DNA of 64,000 nt from Bacteroidales bacterium (GCA_017466405.1 JAFTUF010000013.1:1-64000), one strand, 5' to 3'. Counted from the first letter of the stretch, positions 17,445 to 25,928 are shown. Translations and numbers: made by a program. Notes: generated from the sequence alone by a model not told the origin.

Positions 17445-17522
17445 ATTTGCATAGTTAAATTGTTAACTCATTGCTTTCTATAGCTATTGGTCCTCCTTTC
17501 TTATCTTATTAACTATGCAAAT
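17445..17522. repeat. 14-bp inverted repeat in the response-regulator leader
   Basis: ATTTGCATAGTTAA at 17445-17458 and its reverse complement at 17509-17522, 50 bases apart. The right arm overlaps the -7 box. Could be paired operator sites or an RNA fold. Confidence 0.6.
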
Positions 17523-17525
17523 TTA
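17518..17525 (-). promoter_or_regulatory. -7 box (TAAATTTG) for the response regulator
   Basis: Exact consensus on the minus strand; it predicts a leader of about 120 bases. Confidence 0.5.
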
Positions 17526-17650
17526 CTATTGGACTTATATTCTGTCTATATTTTGGGTGTGGTATTTTCTCAGTTTTAACTTTTTTTAACTCAGTTACAT
17601 AAAAATTTTAAGTTTTAAGTTAAATTTTATTAAGATTAAAAAAAAAAGCG

Positions 17651-17658
17651 TATATTTG
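17651..17658 (+). promoter_or_regulatory. -7 box (TATATTTG) for a candidate sRNA
   Basis: Exact consensus on the plus strand in a 482-base gap with no gene. It is followed within 100 bases by a strong terminator. Confidence 0.55.
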
Positions 17659-17663
17659 CAACG

Positions 17664-17755
17664 CAAACGACACCATCTCTGGTGTTGTTTGTAAGGTTTC
17701 ATAAATTTTGGTTTTTGGTTCTCGAGACCGTCCTGCTCAGGACGGTCTCTTTTTA
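17664..17755 (+). ncRNA. Candidate small RNA, about 90 nt
   Basis: Predicted transcript from the box at 17651 to a perfect 11-bp terminator hairpin (GAGACCGTCCT, loop GCTC) followed by TTTTT. A second hairpin ACGACACC/GGTGTTGT lies at its 5' end, with an unpaired TTTTGGTTTTTGG segment between. There is no open reading frame of note. It lies between the divergent response regulator and the convergent dnaG, so it is not a leader of either. The rest of this gap (17390-17871) holds the regulator's leader and AT-rich sequence in which I see nothing else. Confidence 0.55.
17724..17754 (+). terminator. Strong intrinsic terminator of the candidate sRNA
   Basis: Perfect 11-bp GC-rich stem, four-base loop and a run of T. 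Confidence 0.85.
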
Positions 17756-17871
17756 TATGCAAAATTCGTTATACTATTGATATATAGCAAACGATACAGC
17801 ACCACGATGTTATCGTGATGAGTTACGTAATATAGGAAAAATATTGTTGTGAGGCTCGATAAAAAGCAGGT

Positions 17872-19830
17872 TTACTTAGCTACTACTATCTCTAACTTTT
17901 TGTTAATCTTGATTCTTAAATCATCAAGTTTCTTCTTTTTGGCAAGAAGTATCATCTGATCGTCTATGTCTTGTGTCGCCATTAACTCCTTCATGATTTC
18001 ATTTCTTCTCTCGTCGATAATCAGGTCCTTGTATCTCAATATGGAAGATGAAACAACTGTTGCTAAAACGTCTTCCTCTGTCTTTACCTTTATCTTAACT
18101 CTATTGTTGCCGTCCCAATTGTCAAGTTTATAAGGTGTTGTCAAGAGATTGGCTGCGAGTTCTGAGATTTGTGCGTTTTCATGCGAGGTGAAAAACTGTT
18201 CTTTGGGTAGCGATTCTCCGTCAAGAGCTTTGTCGTAGATGTCAAAGATTATTCTATGAACTTCATCTCTGAAAAAGATGTCGTCATTTTTTAAGTCGTC
18301 TATAATGAGCGATGCTACGCTAATCTTATAGACGGTAGGATTGTTATTGTCGTCAATTCCGTCGATGTCGATTTCTTTGTCTCCATACATCAACAACAAT
18401 TTTACTAGTTCTCGCTCTTGATAGAATCCTGGAGGGAGTGTATCGGTCGCAACTTGTTGAGGCTCCGGTTTAATTTCCTCAGTTATCTCAACTTGTTGGT
18501 ATTGTCCCTCTTTATTGTTTTTATTTATTTTAGCGCGAAGCAGTTTGTTGAGTTCATTCATCAACGACTGTTCGGGCATCTCCATCAAGCGACTACATTC
18601 TTTTATATATGTAGCGCGGAAGATAGCATCGGGGATGAGAGAAATGGTATTTACTATATCTTTCACCACTTCAGCTTTTTTGATAGGATTGTTAACAGTA
18701 TCTTTTAGAAGAAGTTGCGTCTTGAAGCTGATAAAATCCTTTGCGTTTTTATCGATATAATCTCTTACTACTTCGATAGGGTTATGTTGAACGAAAGAGT
18801 CGGGGTCCTCATCAGGAGGAAGCACCACGATGCGTACGTTCATTCCTTCTTCTAGAATCATATCTGTTCCGCGCAGAGCCGCATGGATGCCAGCGCTGTC
18901 ACCGTCGTATAAGATTGTGATATTTTTAGTGTAACGACGTATGAGACGAATCTGTTCCGATGTCAGGGATGTTCCAGAGCTTGCGACAGTGTTTTCTATT
19001 CCAGCCTGATGCATGCTTAGAACATCGGCATAACCTTCAACGAGAATACAATTATCCAAACGGCTTATCTCGCTTTTTGCGAAATATATACCATATAGAG
19101 TCTGGCTTTTGTTGTAGATTTCCGACTCTGGCGAGTTGAGATATTTGGCTTTGGTTTTGTCGCTGCTTAGAATACGAGCTCCGAAACCGATGACCTTACC
19201 CGTGAGGTTATGGATAGGGAATATGACGCGACCTTGATATTTGTCGTACATCCTTTCCTCGTTGCCAGATGCAAGACCTATTTTCAACAACAAGTCTTTG
19301 GAATATCCGTTTTTTAGGGCGTGCTGTACGAAAGCATCTCTCTGATTCAGACAATATCCAAGTTGGAACTTGTCGATGATAGCATCGCGGAATCCTCTTT
19401 CTTTGAAATACGACATTCCTATGGCAAGACCCTCCTCGTTGGTTTTCATTGTCTCAGAAAAGTATTGCTGAGCGAAAGTGTTGATATTAAACATTCTTTC
19501 GCGTTCGTTCTGAGCCATCAACTCTTCGGGTGTCTGTTCCTTTTCTTCTATGATGATGCCATATTTCTGTGCGAGGAATCTCAGTGCTTCTGGATAGGAA
19601 TAATGCTCGTGTTCCATGATGAAGCGTACCGAATCGCCAGCTTTACCGCAACCGAAGCATTTGAATATACCTTTTGCTGGAGATACAATAAATGAAGGTG
19701 TTTTCTCTTTGTGAAAAGGACAAACGCCTATAAGGTTGGCGCCTCTTTTCTTGAGACTGACAAAATCGCCGACGACTTCTTCAATGCGAACAGTGTCGAG
19801 GATGCTCATTATTGTACTTTGAGGTATCAT
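17872..19830 (-). CDS. dnaG: DNA primase
   Basis: Makes RNA primers at the replication fork. CHC2-type zinc finger with C37, H40, C58 and C61 (VCPFHKEKTPSF and IFKCFGCGKAGD), RNA polymerase/TOPRIM domain with LVEGYADVLSMHQAG and YDGDSAG plus DPDSFV (about residues 255-345), and a C-terminal helicase-interaction region. Full length (652 aa). Twenty-seven bases follow the upstream OMP-like gene, with which it probably shares a transcript. Confidence 0.97.
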   Translation of the reverse strand: MIPQSTIMSILDTVRIEEVVGDFVSLKKRGANLIGVCPFHKEKTPSFIVSPAKGIFKCFGCGKAGDSVRFIMEHEHYSYPEALRFLAQKYGIIIEEKEQTPEELMAQNERERMFNINTFAQQYFSETMKTNEEGLAIGMSYFKERGFRDAIIDKFQLGYCLNQRDAFVQHALKNGYSKDLLLKIGLASGNEERMYDKYQGRVIFPIHNLTGKVIGFGARILSSDKTKAKYLNSPESEIYNKSQTLYGIYFAKSEISRLDNCILVEGYADVLSMHQAGIENTVASSGTSLTSEQIRLIRRYTKNITILYDGDSAGIHAALRGTDMILEEGMNVRIVVLPPDEDPDSFVQHNPIEVVRDYIDKNAKDFISFKTQLLLKDTVNNPIKKAEVVKDIVNTISLIPDAIFRATYIKECSRLMEMPEQSLMNELNKLLRAKINKNNKEGQYQQVEITEEIKPEPQQVATDTLPPGFYQERELVKLLLMYGDKEIDIDGIDDNNNPTVYKISVASLIIDDLKNDDIFFRDEVHRIIFDIYDKALDGESLPKEQFFTSHENAQISELAANLLTTPYKLDNWDGNNRVKIKVKTEEDVLATVVSSSILRYKDLIIDERRNEIMKELMATQDIDDQMILLAKKKKLDDLRIKINKKLEIVVAK

Positions 19831-19857
19831 CTTATTTTCTAATTCAAGCGATAATTA

Positions 19858-20454
19858 TTAAAAACATATTCCTATTCTGATACTGAAACTCAGTGCTATG
19901 TTGGTGTTGACAGTATTGAAGAAATGCCACAATTCAAAACCATGATGATAGAAAGTTTCCGCTGGTGTTCCGAAAGCAGGACCTCCACCTACCCAAAAGT
20001 CAGCAAGAAGTCTCTTATGAACGTATTGATAGCCAATAGTGCCAAGTAAGGCAGTTTCGTTAGCCAAGGTACGAAGTCCGTCACCTCGTCTATTATAATG
20101 ATAGTTGGAATATACGACTTCTGGACGAAGGTAGAATCCCATCAGAGATTTATTGCTGTTATTCTTGAAAAAGAATTTATGACCATATCGCATGGTAAAC
20201 CCTTTGGGATCGTTATCGTATTTGTCGAAACCAGCTCCGATGAGGCTCGTACAAAACTCTCCGCTTTGACGAATATTGCTGAATGCTCTTTCGTATGATA
20301 TTTTTGTGCTGCCGCTAATCCATGAGAGGAATGTTATCTTGAGAGAGTTACGATAATCTTTTTCTTGAGGTGACAATTCATGATTACCTGCAAATAAGAC
20401 ATTATTTCCCAGTAGCAAAAAGACAGTTGTTACTATTATTATAATCCTTCTCAT
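19858..20454 (-). CDS. Outer-membrane beta-barrel-like protein (DUF3575-like)
   Basis: Signal peptide MRRIIIIVTTVFLLLGNNVLFA, then alternating beta strands with aromatic ends (KITFLSWISGSTKISYERAF, FYLRPEVVYSNYHY, FWVGGGPAFG) and a C-terminal FSIRIGICF, an amphipathic terminal strand typical of small 8-strand barrels. 198 aa. No enzymatic motif. It has its own -7 box at 20522-20529 and reads into dnaG. Function unknown; barrel assignment rests on pattern only. Confidence 0.65.
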   Translation of the reverse strand: MRRIIIIVTTVFLLLGNNVLFAGNHELSPQEKDYRNSLKITFLSWISGSTKISYERAFSNIRQSGEFCTSLIGAGFDKYDNDPKGFTMRYGHKFFFKNNSNKSLMGFYLRPEVVYSNYHYNRRGDGLRTLANETALLGTIGYQYVHKRLLADFWVGGGPAFGTPAETFYHHGFELWHFFNTVNTNIALSFSIRIGICF

Positions 20455-20521
20455 TGTTATCGATGGTTAAGGTGATTTTGATTAAATAAAAGCTTATTTC
20501 TCAGCGACAAAAGTCGAGTTG

Positions 20522-20529
20522 CAAAGATA
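20522..20529 (-). promoter_or_regulatory. -7 box (TATCTTTG) for OMP-like gene and probably dnaG
   Basis: Exact consensus on the minus strand, 67 bases upstream of the OMP-like start. No closer box was seen for dnaG. Confidence 0.5.
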
Positions 20530-20590
20530 GTAATTTTTTAATCGTTCTTTTTTAAACAAGAGTTAAAAAAGTTTAAGAGTTTCTGCTCAT

Positions 20591-20633
20591 AGCAACTTAG
20601 TATCTTAGTAACTCAGCAACTAAGTATCTAAGA
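20591..20633. repeat. ACTAAGTTGCTGAG-type interspersed repeat
   Basis: AGCAACTTAGTATCTTAGTA and following units, the reverse orientation of the copy at 14858. Confidence 0.75.
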
Positions 20634-20663
20634 TAGGTATCTGATATTTGTGGTGACTCAGTT

Positions 20664-21578
20664 CTATTTTAAGAATCGTTCGATATTGCTAACAACGATC
20701 TTCAGTCTTGCTTCAAAAGCTTCTTTAGTAGCAAATCCTATATGAGGCAGCAGCATTGTGTTAGGAGCAGAAAGCAATGGATTGTCATTTTTCAATGGTG
20801 GCTCGTTGTCATATACATCGAGAGCTGCTCCTGAAATTGTACCATTCTTAAGTGCATCAGCTAAGTCACTGCTGTTAATTATAGGTCCTCTTGCAGCATT
20901 GACAATGATAGCAGAAGGTTTCATCATTTCTAACTCTTTCTTTGTAATGAAGTCGCGAGTTTCATCGTTGAGAGCGATATGTAATGTCAGAATATCAGAT
21001 TCTCTTAATAAGGTTTCTTTATCGACTAATGTCACGTTCTCGACTTCTTTAGGCGTTCTGTTCCATGCTATGACTTTACATCCGAATGCTTGTGCGAGTT
21101 TAGCTGTTCTGATTCCGATAGCACCAAGACCAATAACACCTACAGTTTTGTTTGCTATCTCTCTTCCAGGAGCGATGGAGTTTCCAGAACATTGTCTTGT
21201 AATCTTGTCGTTTTCCATGATGTGACGATATAATCCTATCATCATGCATATAGCTTCTTCTGCAACAGCTTCCGTTGAATAACCTGCAGCATTGTTTACC
21301 ACGATACCTCTTCGTTCACATTCTTTCATGTCGATATGATCCAGTCCGGTGAAAGCAATAGACAACATCTTCAGATTAGGACATGAATCAAAGAACTCTT
21401 TGTTAAGCGGCATATTGCTTTCAACAACAATATCAGCATCAGACGCTCTTTCGATGTTTTTCTCTGGACATCTGTCAGGATAGATTATAACCTCATGTCC
21501 TGATAATCTTAATGATTTACATTCTTCATCAATTCTTTCAACGGATAATCCTAATGGTTCCAAAAAAACTATTTTCAT
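20664..21578 (-). CDS. D-isomer-specific 2-hydroxyacid dehydrogenase
   Basis: NAD-dependent oxidoreductase of the D-lactate / phosphoglycerate / glycerate dehydrogenase superfamily. Rossmann motif GVIGLGAIGIRTAK (about residues 143-156), catalytic Arg in NAARGPIIN, Glu in YDNEPP and His in LPHIGFAT. I start at ATG 21578 (304 aa); an in-frame GTG at 21599 is possible but less likely. Substrate cannot be decided: it lacks an ACT domain, so it is not a typical SerA. Confidence 0.9.
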   Translation of the reverse strand: MKIVFLEPLGLSVERIDEECKSLRLSGHEVIIYPDRCPEKNIERASDADIVVESNMPLNKEFFDSCPNLKMLSIAFTGLDHIDMKECERRGIVVNNAAGYSTEAVAEEAICMMIGLYRHIMENDKITRQCSGNSIAPGREIANKTVGVIGLGAIGIRTAKLAQAFGCKVIAWNRTPKEVENVTLVDKETLLRESDILTLHIALNDETRDFITKKELEMMKPSAIIVNAARGPIINSSDLADALKNGTISGAALDVYDNEPPLKNDNPLLSAPNTMLLPHIGFATKEAFEARLKIVVSNIERFLK

Positions 21579-21630
21579 ATACTTTATTTTTTTAATCACA
21601 TTACATATATAAAATCTCTGGATAATTTAG

Positions 21631-21654
21631 TCACACGTCCGTGTGACTCTACAA
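21631..21654. repeat. CACACGTCCGTGTG palindromic repeat
   Basis: Same 14-bp palindrome followed by ACTCTACA as at 3662. It lies in the leader of the hydroxyacid dehydrogenase gene. Confidence 0.75.
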
Positions 21655-21662
21655 GAGACCCT

Positions 21663-21707
21663 CTTAGTAACATAGCATCTCAGCAACTAAGTATCTTAGT
21701 AACTAAA
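21663..21707. repeat. ACTAAGTTGCTGAG-type interspersed repeat
   Basis: CTTAGTAACATAGCATCTCA and following units, next to the palindromic repeat and in the same 5' leader. Confidence 0.7.
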
Positions 21708-21715
21708 ACCTCCCA

Positions 21716-21723
21716 CAAAAGTA
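21716..21723 (-). promoter_or_regulatory. -7 box (TACTTTTG) for the hydroxyacid dehydrogenase
   Basis: Exact consensus. It gives a leader of about 130 bases that includes two interspersed repeats. Confidence 0.45.
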
Positions 21724-21774
21724 GTATTTTTTTTCATTCACAGGATTCAGACAAAGATTCTTTTAGATTGGTTA

Positions 21775-21845
21775 TCCTGAGACCGATGCCACATCAAAAA
21801 CCAAAATTATGACCTATCAAAGAAAAAACCGACATCGGTCCAGGA
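21775..21845. other. Long hairpin downstream of ssb
   Basis: Arms TCCTGAGACCGATG (21775-21788) and CATCGGTCCAGGA (21833-21845) pair over 13 bp with one bulge around a 44-base loop. There is no clear T tract, so it is not a standard terminator. Confidence 0.6.
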
Positions 21846-21872
21846 CTTTCGAACCAAAAACTAAAAATCAAT

Positions 21873-22232
21873 TTATGAATCAGAGTCTGTTTGATCGTCA
21901 TTGCTAGTATGATCTATCATCATAAATTCATTCATGGTAATTTCTGTGAAGAACGACTTCTTGCCGTCTTTTTCGTATGTCCTTGTACGCAGTCGCCCTT
22001 CTAATGCTATACGTTTACCTTTCTTAATGTACTTTTCTGCTTGTTCGGCGATCTTTCCCCATGCCACGATGTTATGCCAAGAACTGTTTCTTTCTAACTC
22101 ATGATTCTCATTGTAAGAGTAGTCGTTGGTGGCAATACTGAATCTTGCAAGTTTACGACCGCCGATTGTCTTAATCTCCGGATCTGAACCGGGGCGTCCT
22201 ATCAGTTGGACTGAATTTTCTAAGGTTCCCAT
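21873..22232 (-). CDS. ssb: Single-stranded DNA-binding protein
   Basis: OB-fold protein coating ssDNA in replication and repair. N-terminus NSVQLIGRPGSDPEIKTIG, KLARFSIATND, WHNIVAWGKIAEQAEKYIKKG and RIALEGRLRTRTYEKDG are all family hallmarks. 119 residues with a very short acidic tail (NDDQTDSDS) instead of the canonical DDDIPF, typical of one of several SSB paralogues in Bacteroidetes. -7 box at 22259-22266. Confidence 0.95.
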   Translation of the reverse strand: MGTLENSVQLIGRPGSDPEIKTIGGRKLARFSIATNDYSYNENHELERNSSWHNIVAWGKIAEQAEKYIKKGKRIALEGRLRTRTYEKDGKKSFFTEITMNEFMMIDHTSNDDQTDSDS

Positions 22233-22258
22233 AATTCTTATATTTTGATTTCACGCTG

Positions 22259-22266
22259 CAAAGATA
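22259..22266 (-). promoter_or_regulatory. -7 box (TATCTTTG) for ssb
   Basis: Exact consensus on the minus strand, 26 bases before the ssb start. Confidence 0.55.
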
Positions 22267-22393
22267 TTATGGTATATAAATATTAGTCGTATGAAAAACG
22301 AATAATTTTTTAATAAAAATATATATAGCTGAATGTCAATTATAATATTTAAATATTATCGATGAAATGGGAATAATGAAATATTATTAATTA

Positions 22394-22972
22394 TTAACAT
22401 TTCTTATTCTTAATAGAAATAGAGACCCAAAGATTATCAGATTTATAGGATTCTACATTAATGTAAGGTGTGTTAAGAATATCTTTTATGTCGTTGGTTA
22501 TTCCGCTTCCAAGCATTTTAAACACAGCTTCTTTTCTCGTCCACAGTCTGTAAAATTCTTCCGCTTTATCGTCACTTTTTTCTAACATCATAATTTCCTT
22601 ATCGTTACAAACATAATTGGCAAGGCTTTCTTTATATGATGCAATTTCTTCTATGTCAACGCCGACTTCTTCCTTTGATAAAATACAGCATACCGCAGTC
22701 TTGCAATGACTTAGATTAAAATACCAACCTGGATAGTTCTTCAAAAAAGGCTTTCCATGTTCATTATAGCAGAACTCTGGCATCTCATAAAATATGCCTT
22801 CTTCCTTCAATGCATAAATCAGCAGAAGATATGCTAATCCGTTTTGTATCTTACCTTTAAGAAACTTATATCGTAACATCTTCTCTTTTCTCCATTCAGG
22901 GAAAAAGGAAGCGCAATTTTCAACAAAGGTCTCGTCGAATGCATCTATGTCGGTAACGATAAATATTTTCAT
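22394..22972 (-). CDS. 4'-phosphopantetheinyl transferase (Sfp type)
   Basis: Transfers the phosphopantetheine arm of CoA to carrier proteins. Motifs: GKPFLKNYPGWYFNLSHC, VGVDIEEI (Mg-binding Asp and Glu, about residues 103-110) and FYRLWTRKEAVFKMLGSGI (about 141-159). At 192 residues it is full length for the short Sfp-like group. Divergent from sodB. Its -7 box ends four bases before the start codon. No NRPS/PKS genes nearby; the partner is unknown. Confidence 0.9.
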   Translation of the reverse strand: MKIFIVTDIDAFDETFVENCASFFPEWRKEKMLRYKFLKGKIQNGLAYLLLIYALKEEGIFYEMPEFCYNEHGKPFLKNYPGWYFNLSHCKTAVCCILSKEEVGVDIEEIASYKESLANYVCNDKEIMMLEKSDDKAEEFYRLWTRKEAVFKMLGSGITNDIKDILNTPYINVESYKSDNLWVSISIKNKKC

Positions 22973-22976
22973 ATCG

Positions 22977-22984
22977 CAAAGATA
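22977..22984 (-). promoter_or_regulatory. -7 box (TATCTTTG) abutting the PPTase start
   Basis: Exact consensus ending four bases before the ATG, the second case in this window of a predicted leaderless mRNA. Confidence 0.5.
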
Positions 22985-23000
22985 TGATTTTTGAACATTA

Positions 23001-23008
23001 TATATTTG
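23001..23008 (+). promoter_or_regulatory. -7 box (TATATTTG) for sodB
   Basis: Exact consensus 28 bases before the sodB ATG. Confidence 0.6.
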
Positions 23009-23036
23009 TTTTTGTTAGAATAAAAAAACAACAATT

Positions 23037-23627
23037 ATGATAGAATTACCTAAATTACCTTACAAGAGAGATGCTTTGGAACCGCATATCTCTCAAAAAA
23101 CAATTGATTTCCACTATGGTCAGCATCATGCTACATACGTAAAGAATCTTAATAATTTGATTGAAAATTCTCCTTTTGAGAGCATGAGTCTTGAAGAAAT
23201 CATCAAAAACAGTGAGGGCTCTATTTTCAATAATGCGGCTCAAGTGTGGAATCATACTTTTTATTGGCATTGCATGAGTCCAGAAGAAAATGTTGAACCA
23301 CAAGCTCTTCTGCTGAAATATGTAGAAAGAGATTTTGGAAGTTTTGATAATTTCAAGCAGATGTTTATCAAGCAAGCAGCCACTTTATTTGGCTCAGGAT
23401 GGCTTTGGCTCGTTTGTGATAAGGAAGGAAAACTCATGTTGATGCAGACAAGCAACGCCGAAACTCCGCTAACACATAAGGGACTGACACCTCTTTTAAC
23501 ATGCGACGTTTGGGAACATGCATATTACTTAGATCAACAAAATCTCAGATTAGCTTATCTAAATGAATTCTGGCAGATTATCAATTGGCGTTTTGTAGAG
23601 AAAAGATTGTCTGAGTGTAAAAATTGA
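23037..23627 (+). CDS. sodB: Superoxide dismutase (Fe/Mn family)
   Basis: Dismutates superoxide in the cytosol. Metal ligands: His in FHYGQHHATY (about residue 27), His in AQVWNHTFYWH (about 75), and Asp and His in CDVWEHAYYLD (about 160-164). GSGWLWL and FNNAAQVWNH favour an iron or cambialistic enzyme, as usual in Bacteroidales. 196 aa, full length, monocistronic. Confidence 0.96.
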   Translation: MIELPKLPYKRDALEPHISQKTIDFHYGQHHATYVKNLNNLIENSPFESMSLEEIIKNSEGSIFNNAAQVWNHTFYWHCMSPEENVEPQALLLKYVERDFGSFDNFKQMFIKQAATLFGSGWLWLVCDKEGKLMLMQTSNAETPLTHKGLTPLLTCDVWEHAYYLDQQNLRLAYLNEFWQIINWRFVEKRLSECKN

Positions 23628-23688
23628 TATTTCAAACACTATTATTGCAGCTTCAGTATAAAATTATACGCAAACTATATTTTGATAG

Positions 23689-23696
23689 TATCTTTG
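23689..23696 (+). promoter_or_regulatory. -7 box (TATCTTTG), first of a tandem pair
   Basis: Consensus match in the sodB/T9SS-protein gap, followed shortly by a run of eight T. Confidence 0.35.
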
Positions 23697-23741
23697 TATT
23701 GTTTTTTTTATGATTAATTTTTAATTTTTGAGTAAAAGTTG

Positions 23742-23749
23742 TATATTTG
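23742..23749 (+). promoter_or_regulatory. -7 box (TATATTTG) upstream of the T9SS cargo gene
   Basis: Exact consensus; a transcript from here meets a strong hairpin within 50 bases. Confidence 0.55.
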
Positions 23750-23768
23750 CAACGATTTAAAACGAGCG

Positions 23769-23804
23769 CTTAAGTGATTTTAACAAAATCACTTAAGTTT
23801 TTTA
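23769..23804 (+). terminator. Perfect 13-bp hairpin plus T tract in the 5' leader
   Basis: CTTAAGTGATTTT, loop AAC, reverse complement, then TTTTTT. It lies between the promoter box at 23742 and the ATG at 23851, so it is either an sRNA terminator or a leader attenuator. Confidence 0.75.
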
Positions 23805-23850
23805 TGGAACTTTAGAATTTGATTAATAATAACATTCAAAATTTATCAAT

Positions 23851-25788
23851 ATGAAAAGAACATTACAATTGATGACTGTATTGTCATTGCTTTTTTGTGG
23901 TTTGAACCTAAACGCACAGAAGAATGCTCCTAAAGTAACTGTTAAAAATGTTAAAGGAGCAGCTATCACTATCATCGATAGCCAGTATCATTTCCCTTAC
24001 GACATCTCAGACAACAAACAACATGTCGTTATCCAAGGTTTTGGTGTTGACCAAAGTTTCTATTACTCAGAAGCTACAGGTCTCGTTGAAATCTTAGGTA
24101 CCGCTTTCGCAATATCAGATGATGGTGTTATAGCTGGTTATTACAAAAATGAGCAAGAAATCAATGTTGGCGGTTTATGGTTCCCTGATACTCAAGAATG
24201 GAATTTCTTAGGTATGAACCCTGACTACCCAGAATTCTTTGAAGATAATCCAGAATACAACGGTGCCTGGGCAATGTCAAACGATGGCTCACATGTTGGT
24301 GTTATGCAGTACTCAGCTGAGTGGGAAACATCATCTTACATCTGGTCTCCAAACGACGGTTATACAAAACTTCCTAATGGAACCAATCAAACAACAAGAC
24401 CTAATGGCATCAGCTCAGATGGTAGCGTAGTCGCTGGTCACGGCACTGACGAAATCGGTTATTGGACAGTATGTTACTGGAAAGACGGAGAAATCTATAC
24501 AGTTGCTGACGCATACGGCGAAGCAATGAGTGCATCTCCAAGCGGAAAATATATCTGCGGTTATCTCGATGGCATGGATGGCAATGCTTTCATCTACAAC
24601 ATTGAAAACGACGAATTGACATCTATTTCAAATACCGTTGAACCAGGTAACGCTTTATCAGCAACTTGCGTTACAGACAATGGCGATGCTTTCGGCTATT
24701 GGTCAAGCGGTTTCCCTCCAATGCCTGACATGAGAAGAGCTTTCGCTTACGTAGGCGGAGAACTTATGACATTCAACGACTACTTGTTAAGCAATGGCGT
24801 TGGCGAAGCTGAAGGATGGACAATATACAGTATTAATAATGTAACAGCAGACGGAAGAACATTTATCGGCGCTGCTAATATGGATGGCCAAGATTGTACA
24901 TTCATCATCACTCTCGAAGAGTCATTATGCGATGGTCCTACAAACTTGACATACGAAATCCCTGAAAATGATTATAATAATTTAATCCTTAGCTGGGATG
25001 CTCCTGCTGATCCTGTCGATGTTACTTACGAAATATACACAGGATATACAGCAACAGAACCAATCGTAGCTGACATCACAGAAACATCATTTGAGATAGA
25101 AGACTTAGAACCAGGCAGTTACACTTTCATAGTAAGAGCTAACTGGGGCGGCGAATGCTTGTCAGGCGCTTCAAACTCAGTGAAACCAACTATCTATCCT
25201 TGTCCTGCTGATCACATGTGCGAACTTACATTCACTATGGTTGACGAATATGGCGACGGATGGAACAATGGCTATATCCAAATTGTTGGTACATTGAGCG
25301 ATATGGTTTACAAAGTTGAACTTAAACAAGGCGGCTATGCTGATGACCCAGCTATACAAACAATTTCATTATGCCAAGATACTTACACATTCACATGGGT
25401 AAAAGGTGAATGGGACGCTGAAGTAGGCTTCACAATTACAATGGGTGACGAAGAAGTCTATAGCCTCGAAATGGGTGGCATCCACGACACATTCGAATTA
25501 GAATTCTTGACATACGAAGTAAACTGTGGCGCTAACGTAAACGAAATGCCTATAGAAAACAATATCTCTATCATGCCAAATCCTGCTCAAAGTTATTTCA
25601 ATATCGAAGGCGATAATATAGCAAAAGTTGAAATACTCAATGCAGTAGGTCAGATAGTTGACGCTATCAACGTTGAAAACGACAACGTTCAAATCAGCAC
25701 AACAAACTATAACAACGGAATATATTTCGTAAAAGTTACAACAAACGACGCTAAAGTTACAGTCAATAAAGTTGTAGTTTCTAAATAA
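23851..25788 (+). CDS. Secreted protein with T9SS type A sorting domain
   Basis: Signal peptide MKRTLQLMTVLSLLFCGLNL then NAQ. The N-terminal half (about 30-360) has repeated blades such as AWAMSNDGSHVG, GISSDGSVVAGHG and SPSGKYICGYLDG, resembling the HAF-type beta-propeller repeat. A fibronectin-III-like domain follows (about 365-450, NLILSWDAPADPVDVTYEIY and GSYTFIVRANW). Next is a Gly/Trp-rich segment, DEYGDGWNNGYIQI. The C-terminal T9SS signal (about 570-645) has SIMPNPAQSYFNI, VEILNAVGQIV and GIYFVKVTTND. It is exported and cell-surface attached via PorU-type processing. No enzymatic motif. Confidence 0.88.
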   Translation: MKRTLQLMTVLSLLFCGLNLNAQKNAPKVTVKNVKGAAITIIDSQYHFPYDISDNKQHVVIQGFGVDQSFYYSEATGLVEILGTAFAISDDGVIAGYYKNEQEINVGGLWFPDTQEWNFLGMNPDYPEFFEDNPEYNGAWAMSNDGSHVGVMQYSAEWETSSYIWSPNDGYTKLPNGTNQTTRPNGISSDGSVVAGHGTDEIGYWTVCYWKDGEIYTVADAYGEAMSASPSGKYICGYLDGMDGNAFIYNIENDELTSISNTVEPGNALSATCVTDNGDAFGYWSSGFPPMPDMRRAFAYVGGELMTFNDYLLSNGVGEAEGWTIYSINNVTADGRTFIGAANMDGQDCTFIITLEESLCDGPTNLTYEIPENDYNNLILSWDAPADPVDVTYEIYTGYTATEPIVADITETSFEIEDLEPGSYTFIVRANWGGECLSGASNSVKPTIYPCPADHMCELTFTMVDEYGDGWNNGYIQIVGTLSDMVYKVELKQGGYADDPAIQTISLCQDTYTFTWVKGEWDAEVGFTITMGDEEVYSLEMGGIHDTFELEFLTYEVNCGANVNEMPIENNISIMPNPAQSYFNIEGDNIAKVEILNAVGQIVDAINVENDNVQISTTNYNNGIYFVKVTTNDAKVTVNKVVVSK

Positions 25789-25808
25789 AAAAAGTATAGA
25801 AATACAGA

Positions 25809-25840
25809 AGCGACTCCCGTCAAGAGAGTCGCTTTTTTTA
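25809..25840 (+). terminator. Rho-independent terminator after T9SS cargo gene
   Basis: Stem AGCGACTC/GAGTCGCT, nine-base loop and seven T. Confidence 0.85.
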
Positions 25841-25885
25841 TTTTAAAATTGGCTATGTTGCTACTGCTAATTCTGTTGAAAATTG

Positions 25886-25893
25886 TATATTTG
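25886..25893 (+). promoter_or_regulatory. -7 box (TATATTTG) for the lipoprotein-sulfatase cluster
   Basis: Exact consensus 36 bases before the ATG at 25929; likely drives the four-gene operon. Confidence 0.6.
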
Positions 25894-25928
25894 CATTCAA
25901 TAATCAAAAATGGATTTGTAGTGTTTGC

